This document shows, piece after piece, positions 44,922 to 55,602 of a stretch of DNA of 64,000 nt. The position numbers and the translations under genes are program-made. Position 1 is the first letter of the stretch. Every line of letters starts with the position of its first letter. A model generated the notes under the pieces. It made no database searches, was not told the origin of the DNA, and was given only the letters and a program-made list of their open reading frames with translations. The stretch lies in contig OW240917.1 of NCBI GenBank assembly GCA_933207985.1, positions 117,386,441-117,450,440 of the forward strand, read 5' to 3'. Source of the DNA: Pelobates cultripes (taxonomy: Eukaryota > Chordata > Amphibia > Anura > Pelobatidae).

Positions 44922-45317
44922 TTTTTAAATTTGAAATTTTTATTTTCAGTAAAAAGAAATTGAGGGTACAGAAAAAAGAGAGGGAGGGGGGAGAGACCTC
45001 TCGGTCAAGACATCTTGTTCCTCGTTATATAGCATACATTCGTTCGGTATTAATATATATACAGAGTGAGGTTGACATGGAGGAAAGAATGAGTATACCA
45101 CATTGAGAGCGAAACATTTAGTAAACTGTTGGCAAGTTGCATCTTTAGACATTTACATCAATCTAAATAGTCGTGCATACAGGTATACAACCTCCTATTT
45201 GGGTATTGTGTGTCCCTAGTCTGGGTCATATGGTATCGTCTCTTTCGGTGTATGTGGGTTGTATCTTTGGGGATGTTTCGTCCTGTCTAGTCGGCTTTCC
45301 GCATTGGTCTAGTTAGG
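44922..45317 (-). other. L1 3' UTR
   Basis: Non-coding, with a minus-strand AATAAA at 44939-44944 shortly before the A-rich tail, which merges with the target duplication. Confidence 0.8.
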
Positions 45318-48300
45318 TTATAGTGGGTGGCGATGTATTAGTGATAGCCATAGCTCCCATAGTTGTTCCGTGAGCCGTGTTTTTGCATGGGAATCTGAGG
45401 AGAGTACTTCATATCTATAAAATTGGTATATTTTGTTCAGTAGTTCTTTGTGTGTTGGGCAATATGTGCTCCGCCAATGTAGAGCAATGAGGTTTCTAGC
45501 CGCTAATATGATAGTGGAGGCCAGTTTCTTGGCTCCTTTTTTCCATGTGGGTGGAAAGAGCAATAGGATCGCCACCATTGGTGTGAGGTCAACCTTGTAA
45601 CCCAATGTTTTCCCCAGTAGTTGTTGTACCTGTGACCATAGGGGTTTGATCTCTCTACATTCCCACCAGATGTGGGTCATGGTCCCTTCCCTTGAGCCGC
45701 ATCTCCAACATTTGGAGTCCACTGTGGGGTATATTTGGTGTAGTCTTTGTGGGGTAAGATACCATCGGTATATCACTTTCTTGTGTGCCTCTACATGAGA
45801 GAAGCAGGATGTGAGGCCTTTTAGGGCATTCAGTGACTGGAGCCATTGGTTATCAGTGAGTCCGGGCATATCCTCTTTCCCCCATTGTTTTACATAGTTA
45901 AAAGCGTGTGGTGGTGTATGGCCTAGAAGGGTCTTATAGCATAGGGAGAGTGACTTGGGTTTTGTCGGTGCCGACATGCATCTTGTAATGATAGTCAATG
46001 TGTGGGTTCCTTGTGGCGGAGTTGTCGGGAGTTTCATTGTCACCTTGGTGTGTACAATGCTCTTTAGTTGTATGAATTGGAACATAAAGGAGTTGGGTAT
46101 CTTGTAGATGGCTTGTAGTGTAGGGAAGGCCATGAGTTCAGTTTGGGAACAGAGGTCTTTTATATGTTTAATACCATATGTAGCCCAGGATTTTAGTGAC
46201 AACCAATCTGACACTCCTTCCAGCGCCCCTAACGGGGCATATACACAGAATTTTCCTTTCTCAGATATGGTAGTTAAAAGTTTATCCCATATGTGCATAG
46301 TCAATCTAGTGGTGGGGTATAATGGGAGTTTCTTTGGCCTGTAATTTTTGGGGGACCATAGTATGTTTAGCATGAGGTGTGGAGAGAACTTTTCGTGTTC
46401 CATATCAACCCACTGAAATGCGTTTCTGGGGGCATGGATACGGATTGCGGATTCGAGGATGGAGGCTTCATAGTAAGTAGCTAGTTTTGGGAGGCCGAGA
46501 CCGCCCATTGTTTGTGGGAGTTGAAGTAAGGTTTGAGGTAGTCTGGCTTTTGTTTTATTCCAGACAAATCTATTTAAGGTTGTTTGTAAGGTTTTTAGTT
46601 CGTGTGGTTGGATGTTGAGGGGTAGCATTCGGAATACATAAAGGATTTTGGGAAGTAGCACCATTTTAATAGTGTTGATTCTGCCTAACCACGACAGGTG
46701 GATGTGTTTCCATGATTGGAAGTGTGAGGTGCAGGTATGTTGCAGGGGTCTATAATTAAGAGATACCATTTTTGAGGCATGTAAGGCTAGCTTCACCCCT
46801 AAATATGTGATGTGCTTTTGTCTCCAATCGAAATTGAAGGCCTGGCGTAAGGTATGTATCTGCGCCATGGTCATATGTATCGGTAGGGCTTGTGTTTTAT
46901 TGCTGTTGAGCTTGTAGTATGATATAGAACCATAATCTTGTAGTAAGTCCATTAAGCGGGGTAAAGAAACGTCTGGTTTGCTAAGGCAGAGCAAGATATC
47001 ATCTGCAAACATTGACAGTCGATAATTGGATTGTCCTATGTGTATGCCTGTTATGAGAGGGTCTTGTCGGATTTTGTGTGCTAGAGGCTCTAATGCAAGG
47101 ATGAAGAGGAGAGGGGGTAGGGGGCACCCCTGTCTGGTTCCATTAGTTAGGCCGAGTGGAGAGGAAATGAATCCAGATTGGTATACTTGACCAGTAGGGT
47201 TGTTATATAACGCCATAATCCCTTGGATAAGCTGTGGTGGGAGACCGAATTTCGTTAGTACTGATGTCATATACGCCCAGTTCAACCTATCAAAAGCCTT
47301 TTCAGCGTCTAGTGCTAGAAGCAGGCATTCCGTATTTTCTGATTCTACATGGGATAGTATGTTAAGTATTTTCCTAGTGTTGTCGGAGCCCTGTCTCCCT
47401 TTTATGAAGCCTGATTGATCATTGTGTACTATTTGTGGTAAAATGGGGGCTAATCTGTTGGCTAACAGCTTGGCATATATTTTGGCGTCACAATTTAGGA
47501 GGGATATGGGCCTAAAGTTGGGACAGTGGGTCGGGGGTTTTCCCGGTTTGGGGAGTGTAGTTATATGGGCTTGGAGCATAGCTGCGGGCATAATTCCTGT
47601 TTGAAAAGAGCGGTTAAATAAAGTGGCCATGTGGGGTGCTAAAATGTCTTTGAAGGTATGGTAGTATAGGTTTGTGAACCCGTCTGGCCCGGGTGATTTA
47701 TGTTTCGGTAATTGTTTGATAGTATCTATAATTTCTTGTGTTGTAAATGGTTGTGTTAGTTTATGACAGTCTTCTGGCGTGATGGATGGTAGTTGTACGT
47801 CATTTAGAAAAGCATCTATGTCTGTTTGATTAGGTGTGGGAATTCCATTTTCGCCAGCTAAGTTATATAAACTACTGTAGTACTTGCCAAACTCTTCCAC
47901 CACTTCTTGTGGGTCAGTAATCTTGTGTCCTTCTTTAGTGAGTATATAGGCTATCTTGGAGGGTGTGATCCTTGTTTGGAGGTGGGCAGCTAAAATTTTT
48001 CCTGCTCTATTCCCTTCTGCAAAGAATTTATGTTTCATTCTAGTCAGTAAGTAAGTAGTTTTTGCAAGTTCCAAATCTTTTAGTGTAGCCTGTAGGTGGA
48101 GAATTCGTTTCGTGGTACTATGTGATGGTGAACACTTGTTTGTGCGAGTGAGAGTGGCAAGTTCCGTATGTATGTCTGTATATGCTTTTGTGCGTTGTCT
48201 CTTGTTAAAGCTGGCGTGTTTAATACATTGGCCTCGAAGGACTGCTTTATGCGCTTGCCAAAGCGTCTCCACTCCTACTTCTTCTGTGTTATTAATAATA

Positions 48301-49130
48301 AAATATGATTTTAAATCTTCTGTGAGTTGTGAGACTAGTTTGTGGTCGTTGAGGAGGGTATCATTAAGTCGCCATGTACGGTTGCCATTGGTAGGGTGCG
48401 TTGTGTTTATCGAAATCGTTATGGGTGCGTGATCTGACCATGTTATCATGCCTATATCTGTTTTGGAAATTCGTGATATGTGTGTTGATGGAATTAAGAA
48501 GCGGTCAATCCGGGAGTACGTATCGTGTACTAGAGAGTGGTGTGTATAGTCTCTGTCTAAGGGATGAAGAGTCCTCCATATGTCGGTGTAGCCATGAGCA
48601 TTGAGGGTGTTATCAATAAGGGTCGTAGCTCGTGTTCTACGTTGTAGTGTATTTTGTGAGACTGTCGTGGTCGAAGTGGAATCTAGATTTGGGTCTATAA
48701 GGAAGTTAGTGTCTCCCCCTACTAGTATTTCTCCAAATTTGTGCGCCTGTGTTAGAGTGAGGATATGATCTAGGAAGGTGTGTTGGTCAGTGTGCGGGCT
48801 ATAGACATTGACCAGTGTGTAGTGAGCATTGTTGATGATGCATTGCAAGAGGAGGTAACGTCCTTTTTTGTCACTTATCTTTTTTATGAATTGGAATGCT
48901 ACATCTTTACTGATCAATATTGTAACCCCTCTTTTTTTTTTCTTGTAAGTGCTGTGGTATCCTACCGGATAGTTTCTGGATGAGAATTTGGGGTGGTTTG
49001 CGGTTTGGAAGTGGGTTTCTTGGAAGAAAGCAACATGTGCTTTGTGTTTTTTTGCTTCCGACAATGCCATGCGCCTTTTATGGGGTGAATTAAGTCCCTT
49101 AGTGTTTATAGAAAGTACGTTAAGTGTCAT
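45318..49130 (-). CDS. L1 ORF2 protein: endonuclease-reverse transcriptase, 1270 aa
   Basis: The enzyme nicks target DNA and reverse transcribes LINE RNA at the nick. It starts at the ATG at 49130 (MTLNVLSINTKGLNS). The N-terminal AP-type endonuclease (about 1-240) keeps N9, E38 (FQETHF), D140/N142 (GGDTN, where most relatives have GGDFN), D209 and S232-D233-H234. The reverse transcriptase (about 440-760) keeps NFRPISLLN, the first catalytic Asp in LLALDAEKAFDRL, and FADD at 708-711. Motif QGCPLPPLLF at 667-676 has Pro672 where Ser is normal. A C-terminal cysteine knuckle, CWRCGSREGTMTHIWWEC, is present. The frame is uninterrupted, of normal length for the family, and probably recent. Whether Pro672 weakens activity is unknown. 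Confidence 0.95.
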   Translation of the reverse strand: MTLNVLSINTKGLNSPHKRRMALSEAKKHKAHVAFFQETHFQTANHPKFSSRNYPVGYHSTYKKKKRGVTILISKDVAFQFIKKISDKKGRYLLLQCIINNAHYTLVNVYSPHTDQHTFLDHILTLTQAHKFGEILVGGDTNFLIDPNLDSTSTTTVSQNTLQRRTRATTLIDNTLNAHGYTDIWRTLHPLDRDYTHHSLVHDTYSRIDRFLIPSTHISRISKTDIGMITWSDHAPITISINTTHPTNGNRTWRLNDTLLNDHKLVSQLTEDLKSYFIINNTEEVGVETLWQAHKAVLRGQCIKHASFNKRQRTKAYTDIHTELATLTRTNKCSPSHSTTKRILHLQATLKDLELAKTTYLLTRMKHKFFAEGNRAGKILAAHLQTRITPSKIAYILTKEGHKITDPQEVVEEFGKYYSSLYNLAGENGIPTPNQTDIDAFLNDVQLPSITPEDCHKLTQPFTTQEIIDTIKQLPKHKSPGPDGFTNLYYHTFKDILAPHMATLFNRSFQTGIMPAAMLQAHITTLPKPGKPPTHCPNFRPISLLNCDAKIYAKLLANRLAPILPQIVHNDQSGFIKGRQGSDNTRKILNILSHVESENTECLLLALDAEKAFDRLNWAYMTSVLTKFGLPPQLIQGIMALYNNPTGQVYQSGFISSPLGLTNGTRQGCPLPPLLFILALEPLAHKIRQDPLITGIHIGQSNYRLSMFADDILLCLSKPDVSLPRLMDLLQDYGSISYYKLNSNKTQALPIHMTMAQIHTLRQAFNFDWRQKHITYLGVKLALHASKMVSLNYRPLQHTCTSHFQSWKHIHLSWLGRINTIKMVLLPKILYVFRMLPLNIQPHELKTLQTTLNRFVWNKTKARLPQTLLQLPQTMGGLGLPKLATYYEASILESAIRIHAPRNAFQWVDMEHEKFSPHLMLNILWSPKNYRPKKLPLYPTTRLTMHIWDKLLTTISEKGKFCVYAPLGALEGVSDWLSLKSWATYGIKHIKDLCSQTELMAFPTLQAIYKIPNSFMFQFIQLKSIVHTKVTMKLPTTPPQGTHTLTIITRCMSAPTKPKSLSLCYKTLLGHTPPHAFNYVKQWGKEDMPGLTDNQWLQSLNALKGLTSCFSHVEAHKKVIYRWYLTPQRLHQIYPTVDSKCWRCGSREGTMTHIWWECREIKPLWSQVQQLLGKTLGYKVDLTPMVAILLLFPPTWKKGAKKLASTIILAARNLIALHWRSTYCPTHKELLNKIYQFYRYEVLSSDSHAKTRLTEQLWELWLSLIHRHPL

Positions 49131-50471
49131 GGCAAGGGATTTCTAAGTTGTGTATACGTTGCTGAGTTATCAGCACAGATATTTTGTATAGCCAAGTAAT
49201 AGTGTGTGCCTTGAGTCGTCCGACCCTTGGTAATGACCATTTAGGCGGTGTTGTTTGTTCGATTAGGCGGTTAATTTGTGGTATGGTCATGGGCATGTCT
49301 CGATGGTGGTTAGATGTCTTGTCGGGAGGTGGAGGGGGATTAGGGGTATAACATACAACATATATCAAACTATATACAAAGAAAAGGTCTCTATGGTGAG
49401 ACCCAAGGTTCGTCATTTTCGTCGGGCACTGAAGCCCCCGTGGGGGGGGGGAGAATCCCAGAAATCTGATAAGGATGAGTTATTAGCGTATGGGGTGGTG
49501 AAGGGTAAAATAGACTCTCTGGCTGTAAATAGGGATGTGAAGACCTGATTTCCCTGGTATAATATCTAGTCGTCCGTGGGTATAAATACTCATAGAGAAC
49601 CCGGTCATTCCATCTTGGGATGTGCAAGTCGTATCTTGTAGAGCCCAAGTATATAGATCAATAAATACGGCATTCACTGTACAGTTCTATCTTTATTCCA
49701 GCGTATGGTCACCACATCTTAAGCTATCTCAAATAATGTGCCAAGGGAAGGTGTTGCCTTTGTGTAGGGGATGGGGACAGCGGGGTATACACAGGGGAGT
49801 TGTATATGTTACTCAAGCATATAAAAGAGGGGAAGATATAACCTTGGTAGGGTCAACACTTTCAACACATCCCAGTGCCCGCCTCGGAACGTTAAGGTAT
49901 GTCACATGCTGTATCTCCAGCCCTGAGGGGTGTTAAGATAGCGTGGAGAGTTTCTATGGACCGCTGCACCGAGGGAGTGGCATCATGTTAGGTAATGAAC
50001 GTAGTGAGTGCTACGTCCCAGATAGTGTTATGGTGTTGGCGTAGTTTGGAGGGACAGCTGATGTTATTGTTTGTCATGTTCTATGGTGTATCCTTTTAGG
50101 CAAACGCCGGCAGGTGGAGTAGTGTCATTTATGTGGTATTGGTTGTGTGACCATGATGAGTCACGGTGAGTGGGTCGCTAGAGTAGTTACTCAGAGGTGG
50201 CGATGTGGTGACCGCCAGAGGGGTCTATGCACCCACTGGGATTAATAGAACATCATATTATAACTACATTAAGTAATGTTAATCAGACATAACAAAATTT
50301 GAGCAAACTGCGATTAAAGAACATTGAACAAACCATTTCCGATTGGGTGATCTATCGGTGGCACGTAGTGCCGTGAAGTCCATGCACCTGTTTTTGTGTT
50401 TTTTGTTTTTTTTTGGTAAGGTGCAGGTATTCAGTCAGTTAACTTAGTCCTATAATAACATGTATACAGTT
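49131..50471 (-). other. L1 inter-ORF region
   Basis: 1.34 kb between the ORF1 stop and the ORF2 start, far longer than the short spacer of mammalian L1. No conserved domain is visible. A 98-codon minus-strand frame (49120-49416) ends so that its stop overlaps the ORF2 start (CATGACACTTAA), but it lacks recognisable features. Confidence 0.6.
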
Positions 50472-51452
50472 TCACTTAGCTGTGGCCTTTGTGTGCCAGT
50501 CATGCGTGAGTCTCTTCGGTGATACAGCAGCTTTCTGCCCGGCAGGGGTGGCTTGGTTGCTGACATCCAAAGGAATATTCCACTCTTCCAAGGTCTTCTT
50601 ACCATCCTCTGGGGTGAGAATGTGTTTCTCGATGCCATTGTGTCGGAGTATGAGACGAGCTGGGAAGCCCCATTTGTATGGGATATCTGCCGTCCTCAAG
50701 GCCTTGGTGATTGGTAGAAAACTTTTCCTTGCTGCTAATGTAGCCGCTGAGAGGTCGGTAAACAGCTGAACTTTGCTGTAGGTGTCTGGCAGGGTCGGTT
50801 GTTTTCTAGATGCCTGCATTATAGCTTCCTTGGTAGTATAGTAATGGACTCTGGTTATAGTGTCCCTAGGGATGGACGCCGGGAGGTGTTTCGGTTTAGG
50901 CAATCGGTGCGTTCTGTCAAGTAGTAGGGCTTCCTCTGGGATGTCCGGGGCTAGAAGATGGAAGAGTGTTTTGATGTGGGTGCCCAGGTTGTTTGGGGTG
51001 ATCTCTTCAGGGATGCCGCGTATGCGAATGTTGTTTCGCCTGTCCCTGTCTTCGTGGTCGGCTAGTTTTGCGAGGATGGAGTTTAGCCTTGCATCCACTG
51101 TATCATACGCTGCCGCCATGTTGTTATGGGCGCTGATAATTTCCTCTGTTTTGTGTTCAAGGTAGTCTGTACGTTCCCCCAGGGCCTTGATGTCTGCCCT
51201 TATTTCCTTCGCTAGTTTAGCAAAATCTGCTTGTAGGGACACTTGCAGTCCGTTTAGCATTTTTTGTATGGAGGAGTCAGTAGCTGGGGGGTCCTTTGTA
51301 GAGATCGAGGTGATGTCGCTCCGGTCGGAGCTGGAGGCCGGTGATCGCGGCCTGCCGGCGCCATCTTGCGAGCCGCGTGGTGGTGAAGCCATGGCAGAGA
51401 TCTGCATGGAAGGCGTCTTTAATTTAGGTTTTTTTGTTGAGCGTTGTGCCAT
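50472..51452 (-). CDS. L1 ORF1 protein (RNA-binding chaperone), 326 aa
   Basis: ORF1p-type protein that coats LINE RNA as a trimer and forms the ribonucleoprotein with ORF2p. I start at the ATG at 51452 (MAQRSTKKPK); the open frame extends a few codons upstream, but only from a GTG. Counting from that ATG, a basic, Ser/Pro-rich N-terminus is followed by a coiled coil at about residues 60-134 (heptad-like LQVSLQADFAKLAKEIRADI). Next comes an RRM-like domain opening with RDRRNNIRIRGIPEE near residue 137, the block LLDRTHRLPKPK, and a C-terminal domain. The RRNNIRIRGIPEE motif is diagnostic of the L1 ORF1 family. The frame is uninterrupted to its stop at 50472. Confidence 0.9.
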   Translation of the reverse strand: MAQRSTKKPKLKTPSMQISAMASPPRGSQDGAGRPRSPASSSDRSDITSISTKDPPATDSSIQKMLNGLQVSLQADFAKLAKEIRADIKALGERTDYLEHKTEEIISAHNNMAAAYDTVDARLNSILAKLADHEDRDRRNNIRIRGIPEEITPNNLGTHIKTLFHLLAPDIPEEALLLDRTHRLPKPKHLPASIPRDTITRVHYYTTKEAIMQASRKQPTLPDTYSKVQLFTDLSAATLAARKSFLPITKALRTADIPYKWGFPARLILRHNGIEKHILTPEDGKKTLEEWNIPLDVSNQATPAGQKAAVSPKRLTHDWHTKATAK

Positions 51453-51778
51453 ATTGCAGTTTGCGTTCTTGTACACCCTCTGGGTTGTTTGGGGGGGTAT
51501 ATGCTGAGGTCAGTCTGCTTTTAATCGCTGTGGTTTGGGATTCCCGCTCGGAGCTGATCTCTCACGCGTCCATCTCCTTGAGAGGTCAGGCCACGCCCCC
51601 CAAATCTTATCTTTTAAATGTCCTTAAACAGTGCAATTGTATTGCAACAGCTTGTATTCTGTTTATATGGTCAATTAACTTTCCAGCTTGAATTTTTTTT
51701 TACTCTTTTTCACTTTTTTTGGAAAGGTTCCAGCAAAAATTACAATGATTTAATTGTTATTAAAAGCAAAGGTCAATG

Positions 51779-51836
51779 CTCTCTACTAATTCTTCTTGAC
51801 CTTTCCACTACTTTTGACACAGTGGACCACCCATCT
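51779..51836 (+). pseudogene. Decayed LINE reverse-transcriptase fragment
   Basis: The plus strand encodes LLILLDLSTTFDTVDHPSL, clearly the motif-A region of a LINE RT of the CR1/L2/Rex type (usual form LLDLSAAFDTVDH). Only this short segment is recognisable. It is the older element into which the L1 at 44922-51601 was inserted. Confidence 0.75.
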
Positions 51837-51867
51837 CTTTTCTTCACTCTTAGAGACACAAACACAG

Positions 51868-51904
51868 AGATAGATAGATAGATAGATAGATAGAGAGATA
51901 GATA
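51868..51904. repeat. (GATA)n microsatellite
   Basis: A near-perfect GATA run with one GAGA interruption near its end. Confidence 0.95.
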
Positions 51905-53549
51905 AACTACCACATATTATTATTATTACACACTACTAAAAAATATCATCATAGCACTTTTCTACTAAATGGTCTGAAAGAAGGTTTGTTTGGCACATAT
52001 AGAAGTCTTAAGATGTACTTATGTGTATTTAAAGATTTAAGTTAAATGTCTTTCTAAATATTTTCACTGAAGGAGATATTTGGACTTTATATGAGAGAAA
52101 ATTCTTCAAAATTGTAGAATGAATAAAATAACAAATGATGTTAAATGCAATTTTAGCACAGTCAAAGCAGGCACCCTCTCTTTATCACTGGTATCTGTCA
52201 ATAGTTATCTATTTGTCGTCCATGTGTCTTTCTATCTGTCTATTTATTTATAGATAGGCAGGTGCTGTTTGTCTTTATTTCTATATCAGTGTATTTTGTG
52301 CTTTACAACTGAGTTATATAAATGTACATTCGATAAGTACAACAAAAATTTAAGAGTTAGAAGCCCCAAATACATATTCAATCCATTACAACCTGAATGG
52401 CAAACATAAGATTTTCTAATACAATCAGAAAGACGGCTATATTAATTTTAAGAAAGTCCTAATCAGATTGATGCATACAGTTTATGTTTCCATGTACCTA
52501 CAGCTACTTGTACGGGTTTATTCTTTAGGCATTATTTGAAGGTATGTGTTGTAGTATGATGGTCAGTGATGTATTCTTTAGTAAAAAGCTATCACTGGGA
52601 AAAAGCTTTAAAAATTCATAAATTAATGGAAGACAGATCACCATTATCCAAAGAAATAAAATGACTTAATAAATACAATATTTTTGTAGTTTTACTCCTG
52701 AGAGGTAATTATTGTATGGTTACATTTTCAGTAATAATACTATTAGTTTGAGTGTAGCGGGACATGTAAAGATCTAATATATCATTTTCCCAAACCTTTG
52801 TTGGAGGTATAGAATACAGTCTAGACATGATATTGGATTAAGAAATAACAAGTTACTTGATCACACTAATAGCAGAAGCACATCATTTTTATAATGCTTT
52901 ACTGAGTTTACACATTTTTTTCAGTGGATTCTTAAAAGCATTCAGCTTTGCTACATGTAGAGCACTTTCTGAAGAATCTATTTTATTGGGAATTTATGGG
53001 TGTGTACAATTAATCAAAATTCTCATGTAGACTTGTCATACTAGGAGCTAACAATTATACAGACTTTCACTTAACAATAATGCAACGTTTACAGAATACT
53101 GCTTTGTTTTTAATTGGTAATATGTAGACTCAAGATTTTATAGGCACAGCTCTACATGATGCTAGAAAATGTTAATGGAAAATACTATAATGTGTGTTGT
53201 CTTCAGACATTAGTTATTCCTATGTACTATATATTAATGGCATTTTTTCTAGTTTTCTTTAAATGCTGGATGGTTTAAAGTGCAGAAATGTAATTATTTC
53301 AAATTAAATGTGTATTTGCACAAAACTTATGTTGCAGACTGGTACATGGGAGAATTAGTTAAATTAACAAAATAATATAGAAAAACACAGAAACTGCATT
53401 TTCCTTCGAGAGTTTCATACTCTGTTTGCTAATGAAAGAGTCATTTGGAATTAAGTAAACATAGTAGTCCATGTTTCAATGTTACTGTACATGAACAGTG
53501 CTCTCACAATCCAGCCGCAGTGTTGGGGTGATTTTATCAACAGTTCATC
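51905..53549. other. Unassigned AT-rich DNA
   Basis: No coding frame, transposon end or notable tandem repeat that I can support, apart from short TCTA/TCTG words near 52215-52250. Confidence 0.4.
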
Positions 53550-55602
53550 TTAACCCCTTAAGACCGGAGGGCGTACAATTACGCCATATTTTAGGCAGCT
53601 CTAAACACCACCGGGCATAATTGTACGCCCTCCAGCTTTTGTTTACTTAGGGGAGCCCCCCCGCGGCAGATCCTCCTCCTCCGGTGCCCCCCAGCCATGT
53701 GAGAGTGAGGTCCTTGCGAGGACCTCACAATCACATGGCCAGGAAAGCTGGCTTCTGTGTTGCCAGCAGGGGCGCTGCCTGCAATTACAGGTGGTCCCCC
53801 TGCAGGCTAGAAATGAAATTAAAATAAAATTAATAAGTGTAAAAAAAAATACTTAGATCATATATATATTATATATATATGATCTAGGTATATATATACA
53901 CATATACATATACACACACACACTGTCTAGGTGTATTTTACTATTAATATATATATAATTATATATATATATATATTAATATCAAATTACATGTAGACTG
54001 ATACTGCTTAAATATATATAATTATTGTTATATATATATTTATATATAATATAAAAAAATTAAATATGTAAATACGTTAAAAAATTAAATAAAAAAATAA
54101 TAAAAAAATATATAGATGTGTGTTATTTCATTCTAACTGTATTGTGATATTAATATATATATATATATATTTATATCAAAATACACATAGAACGAAATAA
54201 TATATATATCTACATACATAAATATATACGTATATATCACTATATATATACCTATATATAAATAAAAATATTTTTAAAAAATTCTATATATATATATATA
54301 TACACATATAGATTCACATACGTATATATATATATATATACATATATTAATTCTACATATATATTTATGTAATATTTTTACATAATTAGGTATCTTAAAT
54401 AATTACAATTAGCGGGACCTGTCTGACAACCCATGCCGAAAGTAAAGGGAATTTAATTTGCTAGCACTATATTTAACCCTATAACTTTCCAAGACACCAT
54501 AAAACCTGTACATGGTGGCTACTGTTCTACCCGGGAGACTTCGCTGAACACAAATATTAGTGTTTCAAAACAGTAAAATGTATTACAACGATGATATCGC
54601 CAGTAAAAGTGATGTTTTTTGCATTTTTCATGCACAAACAGCACTTACACGGACGATATTATTGCTGTGATACTTTTTGCTGTTTTGAAACACAAATATT
54701 TCTGTTCAGCGAAGTCTCCCGAGTACAACAGTACCACTCATGTACAGGTTTTATGGTGTTTTCAAAAGTTACAGCGTCAAATATAAGGCTTGCGTTTCAT
54801 TTTTTTCACATTAAAATTCGCCAGATTGGTTATGGTGCCTTTGAGACCCTATGGTAGCCCAAGAATGAAAATTACCCCCATGATGGCATACCATATGCAA
54901 TAGTAGACAACCCAAGGTATTGCAAACGGGGTATGTCCAGTCTTTTTTAGTAGCCACTTAGTCACAAACACTGGCCAAAATTGGCGGTTTTTGCATTTTC
55001 ACACAAACAAATACTAACGCTAGCTTTGGCCAGTGTTTGTGACCAAATGGCTACTAAAAAAGACTGGACATACCCCATTTGCAATACCTTGGGTTGTCTA
55101 CTATTGCAAATGGTATGCCATTATGGGTGTAAATTTAATTCCTGGGCTACTATAAAGTCCCAAAGGCAACGTAACCAATCTGGCGTTTCAATTTTAAATG
55201 TAACGTGCTATATTTGACCCTGTAACTTCCCAAAACCCCATAAAACCTGTACATAGGGGGTACTGTTTTACACATGAGACTTTGCTGAATACAAATATGT
55301 GTATTTTATTGCAGTAAAAGCAAACAGTATTATGACATTGACAGTTAAAATGTCATGTAGAAAAAAAAAAAATCTTCTTTTCTCCAATTTTTTTCATATT
55401 AAATTGTGTTTCATAGCTAAATATTTGATATTAAATGAAATCCCTGTTTCCCCTGAATAAAATGATATATAATAAGGGTGGGTGCATTTAATATGAAAGA
55501 GGTGAATTACGGTTGGACAGACATGTGGCGCAAATGCCAGGTTTTGTTTACATTTTGTTTCGTTCACAACGTGTACATTTGGCTCAGTCCTTAAGGGGTT
55601 AA
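53550..55602. mobile_element. 2.05-kb TTAA-flanked element, copy 2 (inverted)
   Basis: The same element as 22563-24678 in the opposite orientation. It begins TTAACCCCTTAAGACC and ends TCAGTCCTTAAGGGGTTAA, with TTAA at both edges. It has the same internal order reversed: terminal hairpin (about 53563-53635), GC block, AT-rich block, then alternating palindromes (about 54475-55270). There is no transposase. Confidence 0.78.

Larger units (their letters stand above)
44922..51601 (-). mobile_element. Full-length L1-type LINE with open ORF1 and ORF2
   Basis: About 6.68 kb on the minus strand. It is bounded by a perfect 14-bp target duplication AAATCTTATCTTTT (44908-44921 and 51602-51615). The 5' end begins GGGGGGCGTGGCC. 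It has a short 5' UTR (about 150 bp), ORF1, an unusually long 1.34-kb inter-ORF region, ORF2, and a roughly 396-bp 3' UTR with an AATAAA signal (44939-44944) and a short A-rich tail. The intact duplication and open frames indicate a young copy. Confidence 0.93.

Noticed and set aside
54591..54857. 88-codon frame also present as a reverse copy at 23325-23591
   Set aside because: The peptide similarity reflects the two inverted copies of the TTAA-flanked element; no start context, domain or selection evidence supports a protein.
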